This document shows, in pieces, positions 55,531 through 64,000 of a stretch of 64,000 nucleotides of DNA. Location: assembly GCF_003597395.2 (NCBI RefSeq), contig NC_133771.1:59603454-59667453 (forward strand), in the 5' to 3' direction. The notes beneath the pieces were generated by a model. The model saw nothing but the letters and a program-made list of their open reading frames with translations. It was not told the origin of the DNA and made no database searches. Positions within the stretch are counted from its first letter, which is position 1. Each line of letters starts with the position of its first letter. Origin of the DNA: Chelonoidis abingdonii (lineage: Eukaryota; Chordata; Testudines; Testudinidae). Position numbers and translations under genes: made by a program.

Positions 55531-56444
55531 TCTTAGCTTTCCTACTCCGATTTGAACCTTAGCGTTCATAACCTGAGAAGCTAGCATGAACCCCTCTAAG
55601 CTTAATGACCAGCTCAGATTTGATCTCGCTGCCACCATCCAAAAATTCCAGGGTTTTGGCTCCCTCTGATCTCCCCAAAACCTTCCCTGGAGGGACCCCA
55701 AGACTCAGAGACTCTGAGTCTCACAACAAAGGGAAATAACCCACTTCCCTTCCCCCACTCTCTCCCACCCAGACTTTCCTCTCTGGGCTAACCTGAGAGT
55801 ACTGATACAATCTCTTTACATCACAATACCAAGAAGCATGTCCTCTATTCCACAAAGAGACAAACCCCAAATACAAGGAAACAGAAATGATTCTATCTCT
55901 CTTCCCCCTCCCACAAATTCCCTGGTGCTGCAGAGCTACCCTCTGTAGATCTAAACACAGAAGCAGAATCTCCCCTCCCCTTTGTTCCTTAGCCTACAGA
56001 GAGAAAAACTCAAACAAGTCTTAAAAAGTAAGCTTTAATATAAAAAAGAAAGAAAAAAAACACATGAAATGTGAACTCTCTGCTTAAGTTGACGCATAAA
56101 TGACATCAGTGCTATTACCGTGAAGAAGAAAATATGAATAAGCAGACTTATTCAAAAAGAGATACAATTTAAACATTCCAGCAAACTACACACATGTAAA
56201 TACAAAACAAAACATATAAAAGCCTATTGTTTTGCTACTTTTGTACTCACAACTTTGAAAACTGAAGATTAGAAGCTTGAAGATAGAAAGAAGCCTCCCA
56301 TAGCCGAGAAACAGAAAAAGACACAGACTCCAAAAATTCCCTCCCTGACTTTGGAAAAATCCGGTTTTCTGATTGGTCCTCTGGTCAGGTGTTAACCCTT
56401 TACTGGTAAAAGAAACATTAACCCTTAGCTATCTGTTTATGACA
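55529..56444 (-). mobile_element. Solo LTR inserted in the gypsy-type element, 916 bp
   Basis: The plus strand starts TGTCTTAGCTTTCCTACTCC and ends CTATCTGTTTATGACA, with GGCCC on both sides (55524-55528, 56445-56449). Internal blocks such as CTCTAAGCTTAATGACCAGC and AATTCCAGGGTTTTGG align to the LTR at 51943-52749, so the two are relatives. It splits the RNase H coding segment, and the exact flanking duplication shows it is a later insertion. Confidence 0.9.
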
Positions 56445-56524
56445 GGCCCAGGCTGGGGAAGCTAATGATCCAACCAGTGGGCCAAATTCTGTGATGAATC
56501 CTGGTCACGTGCCACCTGAGGCAC

Positions 56525-57102
56525 GTTGCACATACACTTAAAAGAAGCAGGGAGTGGTCCTTTAGAACCTTAAACTTGCTATTATATAGATAAAGTTTAA
56601 GTTGTTTAATAACCCAAACTTGGACATAACATTCCCCCTCAATGACATCATAACTCTGTCAGATGTGATGCAGCTGTTTACTCAACAAGGAAATGGGGGA
56701 CCTCTTGTCCCCTTCCTCAGCCTGCCCTGGCACTGCGCCTAGCCCAATATTAGAACCCTCAGTGTACTGCACAAAGAGTTTGCTGAAATTGGGGCTAACT
56801 GAAACTGGCTCTTCAGACAAAGCCTCCTTTATGTTCTTGAAGCCTTTCTTACAGGCCTCTGTCCATATCATCTCGTCTAACTTCCCCTTTTTCGTAAGGT
56901 CCATTATGGGTGTCACAATGTTGCTACACCCCTTTACAAACCTCCAGTAATACTTGGCTAGACCAGTAAAGGCTTGGACCTGCTTCTTGGTTTGTGGGGC
57001 AGGCCATTTCCAAATGGTTTCTCCTGTTAAAGGATCAGGGTGGACAAATCCACTGGTCACCCTCTGTGTAAATAAGGTACCTCTGCAGCCCCCATCTTGC
57101 AT
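56525..57102 (-). pseudogene. RT end and RNase H start of the gypsy-type element
   Basis: The 57102-56659 frame contains WKWPAPQTKKQVQAFTGLAKYYWRFVKG, then IWTEACKKGFKNIKEAL and YTEGSNIGLGAV, the RT connection and RNase H onset of Ty3/gypsy polyproteins. After a stop at 56657 the reading continues with SYDVIEGECYVQVWVIKQLK and FKVLKDHS, the next RNase H blocks. The first catalytic Asp of RNase H (usually YTDAS) appears as YTEGS, so it is probably lost. Then the frame is broken by unrelated sequence and the solo LTR. Confidence 0.85.
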
Positions 57103-57197
57103 TTGGACACCTTGACAGTGAGGTTGGCTTCTCTAAGTCTCTGTAATACAATTCCTGCATGGTTCAGGTGGGCTTGCCAGGAGTCACTAAAAATATC

Positions 57198-57389
57198 CTA
57201 GTCATCCACATAGACCCTGGAGATTTGTAAACCCTGCAGAACCTCATTGACAAGCCTCTGAAAGGTAGCCCCTGCATTAATTAATCCAAAAGTTATAACC
57301 TTAAACTTATATAGGCCAGATTTCACAATGAAAGCTGACTTTTCCTGGGCATTGGCATCTAAGGGAATTTGCCAATATCCTTGAGTCAA
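57198..57389 (-). pseudogene. Reverse transcriptase palm with YVDD
   Basis: The minus-strand frame reads TQGYWQIPLDANAQEKSAFI, then FGLINAGATFQRLVNEVLQG and ends SRVYVDD. YVDD is the catalytic box of the RT palm. The codon directly after it is TAG, so the frame stops at the active site. RT copies element RNA into DNA. The preceding fingers part is in another frame at 57444-57629. Confidence 0.9.
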
Positions 57390-57443
57390 ATTTAGAGTAC
57401 TTATGAATTTTGCACACCCCCCCCAAGAGATCCAGTAGGTACT

Positions 57444-57629
57444 TTATCCAGGACATGGGACAGAGATCAGGTTGGGCAATGGTGTTGCCCTTCTAAAATC
57501 CACACAAAATCTTATGGTTGTAACCTTTTTACATGCCTTCACCATAGGAGATGCCCAGGAGCTTTTCATTTTAGTAATCTCCCACATGTCTAGCATGCTC
57601 TCCACCTCATCCTGAATCTGTCTTTCCAT
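57444..57629 (-). pseudogene. Reverse transcriptase fingers segment
   Basis: The minus-strand frame holds QDEVESMLDMWEITKMKSSW, then ASPMVKACKKVTTIRFCVDFRR, the conserved start of gypsy-type RT (SSWASP and RFCVDFR). The first palm Asp precedes the later YVDD. The frame ends in a stop just after the segment, and a frameshift separates it from 57389. Confidence 0.88.
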
Positions 57630-57653
57630 TTCTTCTTTGCTAGGAGCAGGGTG

Positions 57654-57950
57654 TCATGCTGTAGTTTTAATGGAATGCACAATTTTGTTTGTTAAACCTA
57701 GCAGGTTGGAATACATCTGCCTATGGTATTTCCATAGGACCAGAATCTCCTGGTTTTCGGTTGGGTTCAAACCCTTCCAAATCTCCTTACTCTCCCTTAC
57801 AAAATCAATTAAAGGAGCAGTAGATGTTCCCTCGTCAGCACAGCAAATCATGTTCCCCATCATAATCATTCTTTCATGTTAAGCTTTCAATCTATTGATA
57901 TGTACTATTTGCACTGATCCCTGCCATGGGGTTTCATTACATCATAAGTG
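57654..57950 (-). pseudogene. Linker between integrase and reverse transcriptase
   Basis: The minus-strand frame 57869-57654 has WKGLNPTENQEILVLWKYHR and LLGLTNKIVHSIKT, which match the segment that normally precedes RT in gypsy-type polyproteins (LNPT..., ...HxIKT). Only about 420 nt separate the integrase core end from it, so integrase and RT are directly connected in this copy. Confidence 0.7.
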
Positions 57951-58290
57951 ACTTCATTCACTCGGTCCCCCAACAATCTGGCATCTTGTTCTTCCTCACT
58001 GGAATCAACACCACCACCACGTCATCTTTATCAAAAGATCGTTCTCCAGCATGCCTGTCATACCAAGCTTTCTGAGACACCTGATTCCTTTCAAGGTTCC
58101 GATGTAGTAAGTCCATCATAGACTTTAAATTCTCTTTAAAATGAGTGACATACTCCCCTACAGGCTGTCTTGACTCTTCTGTACTACTCTTTCAAGAGCC
58201 TCTGATTAAATCTAAGGGTCCCTTCATCTGTCTCCCATAAAGGCGATCAGTGGGGGCAAAACCTACAGCTTCTTGTATGTGAATAATATT
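57950..58290 (-). pseudogene. Integrase C-terminal segment
   Basis: Minus strand, in shifted frames: ESRQPVGEYVTHFKENLKSM, then MDLLHRNLERNQVSQKAWYDRH and later VLIPVRKNK. These fit the helical and SH3-like tail after the integrase core. No single long frame remains. It leads straight into the segment before RT, supporting the integrase-first order. Confidence 0.7.
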
Positions 58291-58763
58291 TAAGGAAGCA
58301 AGACATCCCAGTCATTCTCTTGCTGGATAACATATATCCTCCGCATAGACATCAATATCCTATTGAATCTTTCTACTGGATCATTAGTTTCTGCATGATA
58401 GAAGATGGTCTTTTTATGCCTCTCTCCACACAAATTCCATGACTTTTTGAAAACTACAGACATGAAATTGACACCACCATCTGACAGCATTTCCCTGAGA
58501 AAACCTGCTCTGCTAAAAATGGTAACTAGGGTAGTAACCATACTCTCCACTTCTATATTAGACAGACCTATGGCTTCTGTATACCTGGTGGATGAACCCA
58601 TCACAACCAGTATATATTTCTCTCCTTTTCTGGAAGATGTGGGTAGGGGTCCCACAATATCTACAGATACTCTGGCAAACACATCCTTAATGGAGATGTG
58701 GAATGGCTCCAGAAGTGTCTTGCAGGGTCCTTTTAACCTATATACTTCTGATATAAGACTCAA
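58290..58763 (-). pseudogene. Integrase core with DDE residues
   Basis: The minus-strand frame includes VSVDIVGPLPTSSRKGEKYI, then LVTIFSRAGFLREMLSDGGV and NDPVERFNRIL. The Asp of VSVDIVG, the Asp of LSDGG and the Glu of VERFN are the DDE triad of an RNase H-like integrase fold. Integrase inserts the DNA copy into the host chromosome. This is the longest intact frame of the element, yet it is stopped at both ends. Confidence 0.9.
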
Positions 58764-58789
58764 TTCTTACAGTAATATTTTACTCTCTA

Positions 58790-58935
58790 AAACATGTGAG
58801 GCCAACAGAAATTCTGTCTGAGCCTATCACAGGTGCTCTCCACTCTTAAATGTCCAGCAGAGGGACAGTCATAAGCTATCTGCAGCAACTCTGTGCTGTA
58901 CTTATCTGGCACAAGCACCTTCTTGCAAACCTCTC
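58790..58935 (-). pseudogene. Integrase HHCC zinc-binding segment, altered
   Basis: The minus strand reads VPDKYSTELLQIAYDCPSAG, then HLRVESTCDRLRQNFCWPHM. The shape is that of an HHCC integrase domain (H-x-D-x-P...GH). The first His is Tyr here (IAYDC) and, after YYCKN, the second Cys codon is TGA. So two of the four zinc ligands appear changed. A frameshift separates it from the core. Confidence 0.75.
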
Positions 58936-59289
58936 CAGGGCAATTCTTTTTCCTATGGGATCCTCCCTTCTAGAAAAATCTATCCTTTCCTTCCACAGCC
59001 AGGGAACCATTCTGAGCTGCATTCCTCTCCTTGTCCAGGCAAGGATCAGCCTGTTGAGCTCCATAAACTCCTTTTGAGGTATACTTAAGTTAAGAGCAGA
59101 TGCTGGCAAAGCAATGGAACCTTCAAACTGTCCCTCCGGGGATAAACTGTTACTATCAGCTGACAAAGGATTAAGGGAATCTCTTGCCCTCACCCCGGCA
59201 GCTCTCTCTGCTGTCCACAGACAATCCAGGCAAGGTAGAGCTATACTGTCTGTAGCTGTAAGTTATGATGATTAAACTGCTTAGATGGG

Positions 59290-59385
59290 GCTAAATATCA
59301 TTACCTATTAAAACGTCAGAGGGAAGTAGATTCCTAATTCCCACAATATCTCCTTTAAAGGTGTCATACTCAGGATAGACCTTGA
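59290..59385 (-). pseudogene. Protease C-terminal remnant
   Basis: The minus strand reads VYPEYDTFKGDIVGIRNLLPSDVLIGNDI. The DVLIGNDI end matches the last strand of gypsy-type aspartic protease-like domains (ILIGND-type). The catalytic Asp triplet that should precede it could not be found in a readable frame. It sits between gag and integrase, as expected. Confidence 0.55.
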
Positions 59386-59674
59386 CCAAAGATACAGGTA
59401 CAGGGAATTCAACCAAGGCTTTTACCAGGAAATCTGTCTTCCTTCCTTATCAAACTTTCCATGACCAAAGCCACTTGGGTGCTGTGTCCTTCCCACTCTT
59501 ACAATCTATGACAGGTACCTTAGCATTTTTAGTAAATGTTTCACTGTCCTCTCAAGGCTCAGTCCTAATGCAGTTCACTAGGGTTCTCCTGCTCTACTGC
59601 TGCCCCTGGAGCAGTGCTGTGTGGGCATTCACTGAGGCAGGTGGGTGTGTGGATCATGGGGTTTCCCTTACATT

Positions 59675-59946
59675 TTGGTCAATTTGGTTTTATATGGCCA
59701 GGGCCTCACAGTGATGGCACATTACTGGCCTTCCCATTTGGGAGGGGGCTTTAATCCCTAGACTCCCTTGGGTTTTATATCAAAGGTGAGATTAGGATTA
59801 TTTCCAGTCCCCTTAAAGTAGGTGCCAGGGGGCATTTCCTTCCTCTGGAATGTGCGCCCCCCATGGGCTCTTGATTCAACATATTCATCAGCAATTTCTA
59901 CAGCCTCTAAAACTCTAGAAGGTTGCTGTTGGGTTTTTTTGGTCAC
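59675..59946 (-). pseudogene. gag C-terminal remnant and zinc knuckle
   Basis: The frame 59946-59758 (minus) holds SRVLEAVEIADEYVESRAHG, a SCAN- or capsid-like stretch, then a basic linker. After a shift, CHHCEA and GPGHIKPN make up a C-x2-C-x4-H knuckle (about 59735-59680) split by another shift. Gag forms the particle and binds the RNA. The rest of gag, upstream of 59950, is missing or unrecognised. Confidence 0.65.
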
Positions 59947-60044
59947 AGATGGCTGCCTTCATCTAATCTCTAACTACCAATAATAATTGCCATCACATCC
60001 AACAGTTTTCCATAATTACCTCCAGCCCAACCCCCCTGTGAAGT

Positions 60045-61250
60045 TATCTAATTAAAATATGACCATATTGAGCATTGTTGCAACCACTGTTATATATTTG
60101 CAGAAAATATTGTACAAAGGTTGTCGAGTAAGGTGTCCATGAAAAGGTTATGATTTGCTGGTTATGATTATGCTATCCGTACGCATGTATCATTTTTGTA
60201 TGTGAACTTATAAGTATTGGCTCTATACCTGGACTTCAAATGTTTGCTCCTGGGGTAATGCCCATGAAGTAATCAGCCAGATATGCCATGTAAGATAGCT
60301 GCAAAAATGTTATAATTTGCTAGATATGATCATCTTGTTTGTATCATCTTTGTATTATGAGTTATAGATGTGTTTGTATATCTTTCAAACTTGTGCTATG
60401 CTTCTGAGTGACACCCCAGATAGTTTGGCATCAGCACTTCCTAACCTGCTTGATGGCCTATTAAGGACCATCAGCTATACAACAGACCCATTGAGAGAAG
60501 GCAGATACACCTTATGACTCAGCAAAGCAGGCAGGGACATGTCTATGGAGAGAACTCTAAGGCTTCCAAGCCATGTGCTGGGCAGCTTGTGTTTGAAACA
60601 AAGGAAAGCACAGACCGCATGGCAAGAGATTATAAAAGGCAGCTGCATCTTCTCCATTTTGTCTTCAATCCTGCGTCTTTCCTCTGGAGGAGCTTTGCAA
60701 CAAACTGAAGCTCTGAGCAATGGACTGAATGACCCATCCAAGCTGTGGATGTACTCCACAGACTTGACTAAAGCCAACAATTTATTCCATCACAATGCAA
60801 TCTACAAGCCTGAGCCAAGATCTTTGCCATTACGGTGTGTAATGATTCCTTTAACCAATTTTAACTCTCACTTTTCTTTTCTTTTTATAAATAAATCTTT
60901 AGATTTTAGTTCATAAGAATTGGCTGTAGCATGTATTTGGGTAAGATCTGAAACATTCATTAACCTGGGAGGTGATGTGTCTGATCCTTTGGGATTGATA
61001 GAACCTTTTCTTTTATATGATGAAATAAGATTTACAGAAATTTTCATCATATTTGACGTGGGTACCTGGATGGAGGCCTGAGGCTGGATCACTTTAAGGG
61101 AACTGTGGTGTTTGGACTTCTTAGTAACCATAAGGTAATAAAGAAGCTGTTTTATTCTGACTTGGTGAATCTAAGTATTGGAATATCCACCAGCTTTGGG
61201 GGTTTTGTCCCATTCTTTGCAGCTCCCCACTACGACCCCGGTAACACCCC
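60045..61250 (+). mobile_element. ERV-type LTR, plus strand
   Basis: An LTR-like order is seen: AT-rich U3 with short repeats (TGATTTGCTGGTTATGAT at about 60168 and TATAATTTGCTAGATATGAT at about 60311), TATAAAAGG at 60631, a leader with GCTTTGCAACAAACTG-type sequence, AATAAA at 60890 and a downstream region to about 61250. No target duplication or internal genes were found. It lies just beyond the broken 5' end of the minus-strand gypsy-type element and may have removed its LTR, which is inference. Ends approximate. Confidence 0.6.
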
Positions 61251-61254
61251 CATT

Positions 61255-61950
61255 ATGCATTTTCCTCATAAAATTTCACATTTTATGTAAATATTAAGCA
61301 TGATTGATTGTCAAACATTTTGAGGTTTCTGCACTTCAATCAATATATCTCAGGGTAATCTTAAATATATTCAATACATTTTCTTGAGCAGTGGTCCCAG
61401 GGGTAGCACCGGGCTGTAAACTTTTGTTTATTGTCCATGAACTGTCTAAGACTTTTACTAAAAATATCCATGACTAAATCTTAGCCTTACTTATGAGCAA
61501 AGCTCTCAGCTCCTGAACTGGGACTTTCTTTTTATAGGCTATTCCCCTCTGTAAACATAAATGTTCAAGGTCTTTTCTCACAAGACCATCATATGACACT
61601 GGTTCACTCTCAATATCAAGTTTAAATTTAACAGTGCTGAGGTTATGATCTATAAACTAAATTGACCTGTGGTATGTGAATTCTGTCATGACTACACCAG
61701 TGTCAAGCTGCCTGCAGTGACTGAAGAATGTGAATATAAACTTCAAGGCAGATTGTTAGGAACCAGGGCACAAACTTCAAATTGGTTGTGAGGTCTATAT
61801 TTTGATTTCACAAACCAAATCAAGTATGAACTCCTCAGAACTACAACAGCCTAACCATGGAATCAGAGACAGTCCCCTTGGAAACTCCAACCTATCTTGT
61901 CACATAGGGACGCTTACCTTTGTGATAGATGGGCCCTTACACCAAGAATA
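61255..61950. other. Intergenic sequence
   Basis: AT-rich, no gene or repeat end recognised. The stretch ends at the 15-bp target duplication of the retroposon at 61967. Confidence 0.45.
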
Positions 61951-61966
61951 ACAGCAATATTCAGGT

Positions 61967-62121
61967 ATCAGAGGGGTAGATGGGTTAGTCTGGATCTGTA
62001 AAAGCAGCAAAGAGTCCTGTGGCACCTTATAGACTAACAGACGTATTGGAACATGTATTCACCCATGAAAGCTCATGCTCCAATACGTCTGTTAGTCTAT
62101 AAGGTGCCACAGGACTCTTTG
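61967..62121. mobile_element. Short retroposon with 15-bp target duplication and inverted halves
   Basis: CAGCAATATTCAGGT is duplicated exactly at 61952-61966 and 62122-62136. Between them the left half reads ATCAGAGGGGTAGATGGG, TTAGTCTGGATCTGTAAAAG and GCAAAGAGTCCTGTGGCACC. Arm 62007-62050 is repeated exactly as its reverse complement at 62079-62122 (44 nt), with a 28-nt spacer. The family is that of 14219. A 15-bp duplication points to LINE-mediated insertion and not to a DNA transposon. Confidence 0.85.
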
Positions 62122-62371
62122 CAGCAATATTCAGGTTACTCCCAGTCCCAAAGGACCAGAAACTTACCTCAGGTCAAGTGCTCCTTACATCTCACACCAA
62201 AGACAATGCTTGTAGCCCATGCTTTCGTATACTGTGTAAGGATTTACTAACTAGGAAAACCAAATAAGAGAGTTATTTACAGGTTAAAGCAGGTAAACAT
62301 ACACAGAAATGAGCTACAATCTTAAATTTCAAAAAGTAATAGAAGCTTCTATAATAAGCAAGCTCTATATC

Positions 62372-62997
62372 CATGGCATGCCCACATCTTGAATACTGTG
62401 TGCACATTGGAAAAGGTTCCAAAAAGGGCAACAAAAATGATGAGGGGTATGGAACAGCTGCCGTATGAGGAGAGATTAATAAAACTGGAATTTTTCAGCT
62501 TGGAAAAAAAGATGACTAAGGGGGGATATGATAGAGGTATATAATATCATGACTGGTGTAGAGAAAGTAAATAAGGAAGTGTTATTTATTCCTTCTCAAA
62601 ACACAAGAACTAGGGGTCACCAAATGAAATTAATAGGCTGCAGGATTAAAATAAACAAAGGGAAGCATTTTTTTCCACACAACACACAATCAGCCTGTGG
62701 AACTCCTTGTCAGAGGATGTTGTGAAGGCCAAGACTATAACAGAGTTCAAAAAAGAACTAGATAAATTCATGGAGGATAGGTCCATCAGTGACTATTAGC
62801 CAGGATGGGCAGGGATGGTGTCCCTAGCTTCTGTTTGCCTGAAGCTGGGAATGGGCGATAAGGAATGGATCACTTGATGATTACCTGTTCTGTTCATTCC
62901 CTCTGGGGCACTTGGCATTGGTCACTATCGGAAGACGGGATACTGGGATAGATGGACCTTTGGTCTGACCCAAAATGGCTGTTCTTATGTTCTTATA
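62372..62997 (+). mobile_element. CR1 LINE 3' part, plus strand
   Basis: It reads from ATCTTGAATACTGTGTGCAC through AAAAGGGCAACAAAAATGAT, GGGGTCACCAAATGAAATTA and CTATTAGCCAGGATGGGCAG to a 3' tail with TGGCTGTTCTTATGTTCTTAT. The CR1 tail is a short microsatellite. It encodes only the last part of ORF2 in broken frames (LEYCVHIG-like start). This is the best-preserved direct-strand copy of the 3' region found at 3498, 47808 and 50008. Confidence 0.88.
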
Positions 62998-63574
62998 TGT
63001 CCTATAGGGCTAATGTAAGCTAAGCAGGTGGGGACCTGTTGCTTATGTCTAGAAAATCTTGCACCCCTCCCCCCTCCAGAGTCCAAGCAGCCCTGAGAAG
63101 AGTTCTTTCTTGTTAGAGGTTTTTATCCCCCTCCACACTTGTGCTCTGAGCTCCAAACTCAGCTGACGAGGAATTCACTTGCATGACACATCTTCACAGG
63201 GCTGGGAAAAATAACATCTGTTGCCCTCTTTAATGTTCCATAATAGTCTGTCTAGTGTTGATGGAGCTTCCCTATTGGGCAGGATGTAGCACCTTCTGTT
63301 GCAGACCAGCACGTCAAATTAATTAACATCTGTCTCCTGTCTGGTTATTTAAACAGCCACAGAGGCTCACCATACAACTGCTCAAATAAAACCTTACAAT
63401 ATGGACTACAGATTTTTTTAAGTGAGAGTAACGCACACAGCAACTCACAAACATTCAATAAAGTCTAAACACATTTTTATAATCATAATACCTATTTTTA
63501 CAATACTAACACAAAGGTGAGCCAAACTGACCTCAGCTATGTATCTGTCAGTGTTCAGTTGAGTCCTGGGGACT

Positions 63575-63960
63575 TTGGCATGAGTTGGCACCTGGTCTGC
63601 CATCATCACAGGTACCCTCTGCATTTTGACTTTTTCCTCCCACATGTAAATGGAGCTAAATCACCTCATCAGCATTGTTCCCTCCTTCGCCCAGACAGTG
63701 TGAAGAGCTTTCTGTGGTTCCAGTGATTAACGTAGGAGAGGAAGGAGGGAGTGGGAAGGCCAGGCCAAGAATGGACAGGCAAAAGTAATGCTCTTCTATT
63801 TCTCCTTTCCTGCTGACCATGCCAGGATTGTAATACAAGCAGAGGATTAGGCCTCCCCTCCATTTTCTTTTCAGGATGGGTCCTCCTGTTGTATAGTGGA
63901 GAGGCCCCTCTGCTAATAGTAGATTCCATGCTCCTTTCCTTGCCTTAGGGTGGACACCCC
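63575..63960. repeat. Repeat shared with 55150-55315
   Basis: GGTACCCTCTGCATTTTGAC, TCATCAGCATTGTTCCCTCC and TCTGTGGTTCCAGTGATTAACGTAGG match the block at 55150-55315. Here it continues with GGGAGTGGGAAGGCCAGGCC, GATGGGTCCTCCTGTTGTATAGTGG and GCTAATAGTAGATTCCATGC. Non-coding as far as I can tell; it may be the 3' region of a retroelement. The stretch 63000-63575 shows nothing recognised. Confidence 0.55.
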
Positions 63961-64000
63961 TCCTAACTCCAAAAATCAGTCCAACACCATTATCAGTAAC

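Larger units (their letters stand above)
55320..59950 (-). mobile_element. Degraded Ty3/gypsy-type element, integrase before reverse transcriptase
   Basis: Minus-strand order from 5' to 3': gag end (59946), zinc knuckle (about 59735-59680), protease end (about 59380-59290), integrase zinc-binding part (about 58930-58790), integrase core (58763-58290), integrase tail (58290-57950), RT (57869-57198), RNase H (57102-56525, then 55530-55333). Integrase thus precedes RT, the order known from the Gmr1-like group and not that of standard Ty3/gypsy elements. Many stops and shifts are present. No LTR belonging to this copy could be identified; both ends are probably lost. A solo LTR sits inside it. 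Confidence 0.82.

Noticed and set aside
57637..58821. Plus-strand frames (81 and 138 codons) over the gypsy-type element
   Set aside because: They are antisense to readable integrase and RT segments on the minus strand.
19345..64000. Search for the start of KCNQ5 or another gene downstream of RIMS1
   Set aside because: No CpG-rich promoter with a plausible first exon, and no ion-channel-like or other host coding segment was found.

Overview
This is a vertebrate nuclear DNA window, most likely from a turtle (a crocodilian is the main alternative). Its only recognisable cellular gene is the 3' end of a RIMS gene. The peptide ends in PPCIRS and carries the linker LIFPGVRLGADSQFSDFLDG, which points to RIMS1, an active-zone scaffold protein, rather than RIMS2. 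The turtle or sauropsid assignment rests on the repeats: CR1 LINEs with a TCTATGAA or TTCTTATG 3' tail, several GC-rich hAT-type non-autonomous transposons, solo LTRs, and a degraded Ty3/gypsy-type element.

Layout. From 1 to 19.3 kb is the last part of RIMS1 on the plus strand: four coding exons (9016-9128, 14724-14825, 16602-16741, 17112-17330) that join in frame with consensus splice sites, then a 3' UTR of about 2 kb with four AATAAA hexamers. They encode the linker before the C2B domain, the whole C2B domain and the C-terminal tail. The introns are full of repeats: a hAT-like copy swollen by a minisatellite, an LTR-like block, a LINE 5' end with a broken zinc-knuckle ORF, two GC-rich hAT-like elements, and a large inverted repeat carrying two opposed tRNA-like segments.

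From 19.3 to 64 kb I see no cellular gene. This fits the gene-poor interval that follows RIMS1 in other vertebrates. It holds hAT elements with 8-bp target duplications (24.6, 25.2, 26.1, 27.3, 28.1 and 51.6 kb, and imperfectly 32.5 and 50.0 kb), a 77-bp-arm palindrome in an LTR-like block (23.9 kb), a 181-bp dimeric palindromic array (34.7-35.3 kb), a nearly full-length but frame-broken CR1 LINE (38.5-41.55 kb), and a solo LTR with a 42-bp minisatellite (42.3-43.3 kb).

From 51.8 to 61.3 kb is a nest of LTR elements. A solo LTR lies inside another solo LTR, each with its own 5-bp duplication. A third solo LTR, of the same family as the inner one, sits inside the RNase H region of a minus-strand Ty3/gypsy-type element. 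That element reads gag, protease, integrase, reverse transcriptase, RNase H, so integrase comes before reverse transcriptase as in the Gmr1-like group. A further ERV-type LTR follows at 60.0-61.25 kb.

Every long open frame outside RIMS1 and the retroelements looks like a by-product of GC-rich or tandem-repeat sequence. No CRISPR array, bacterial feature or complete non-RIMS1 cellular gene is visible. All calls come from reading the sequence; no alignment or database search was run.
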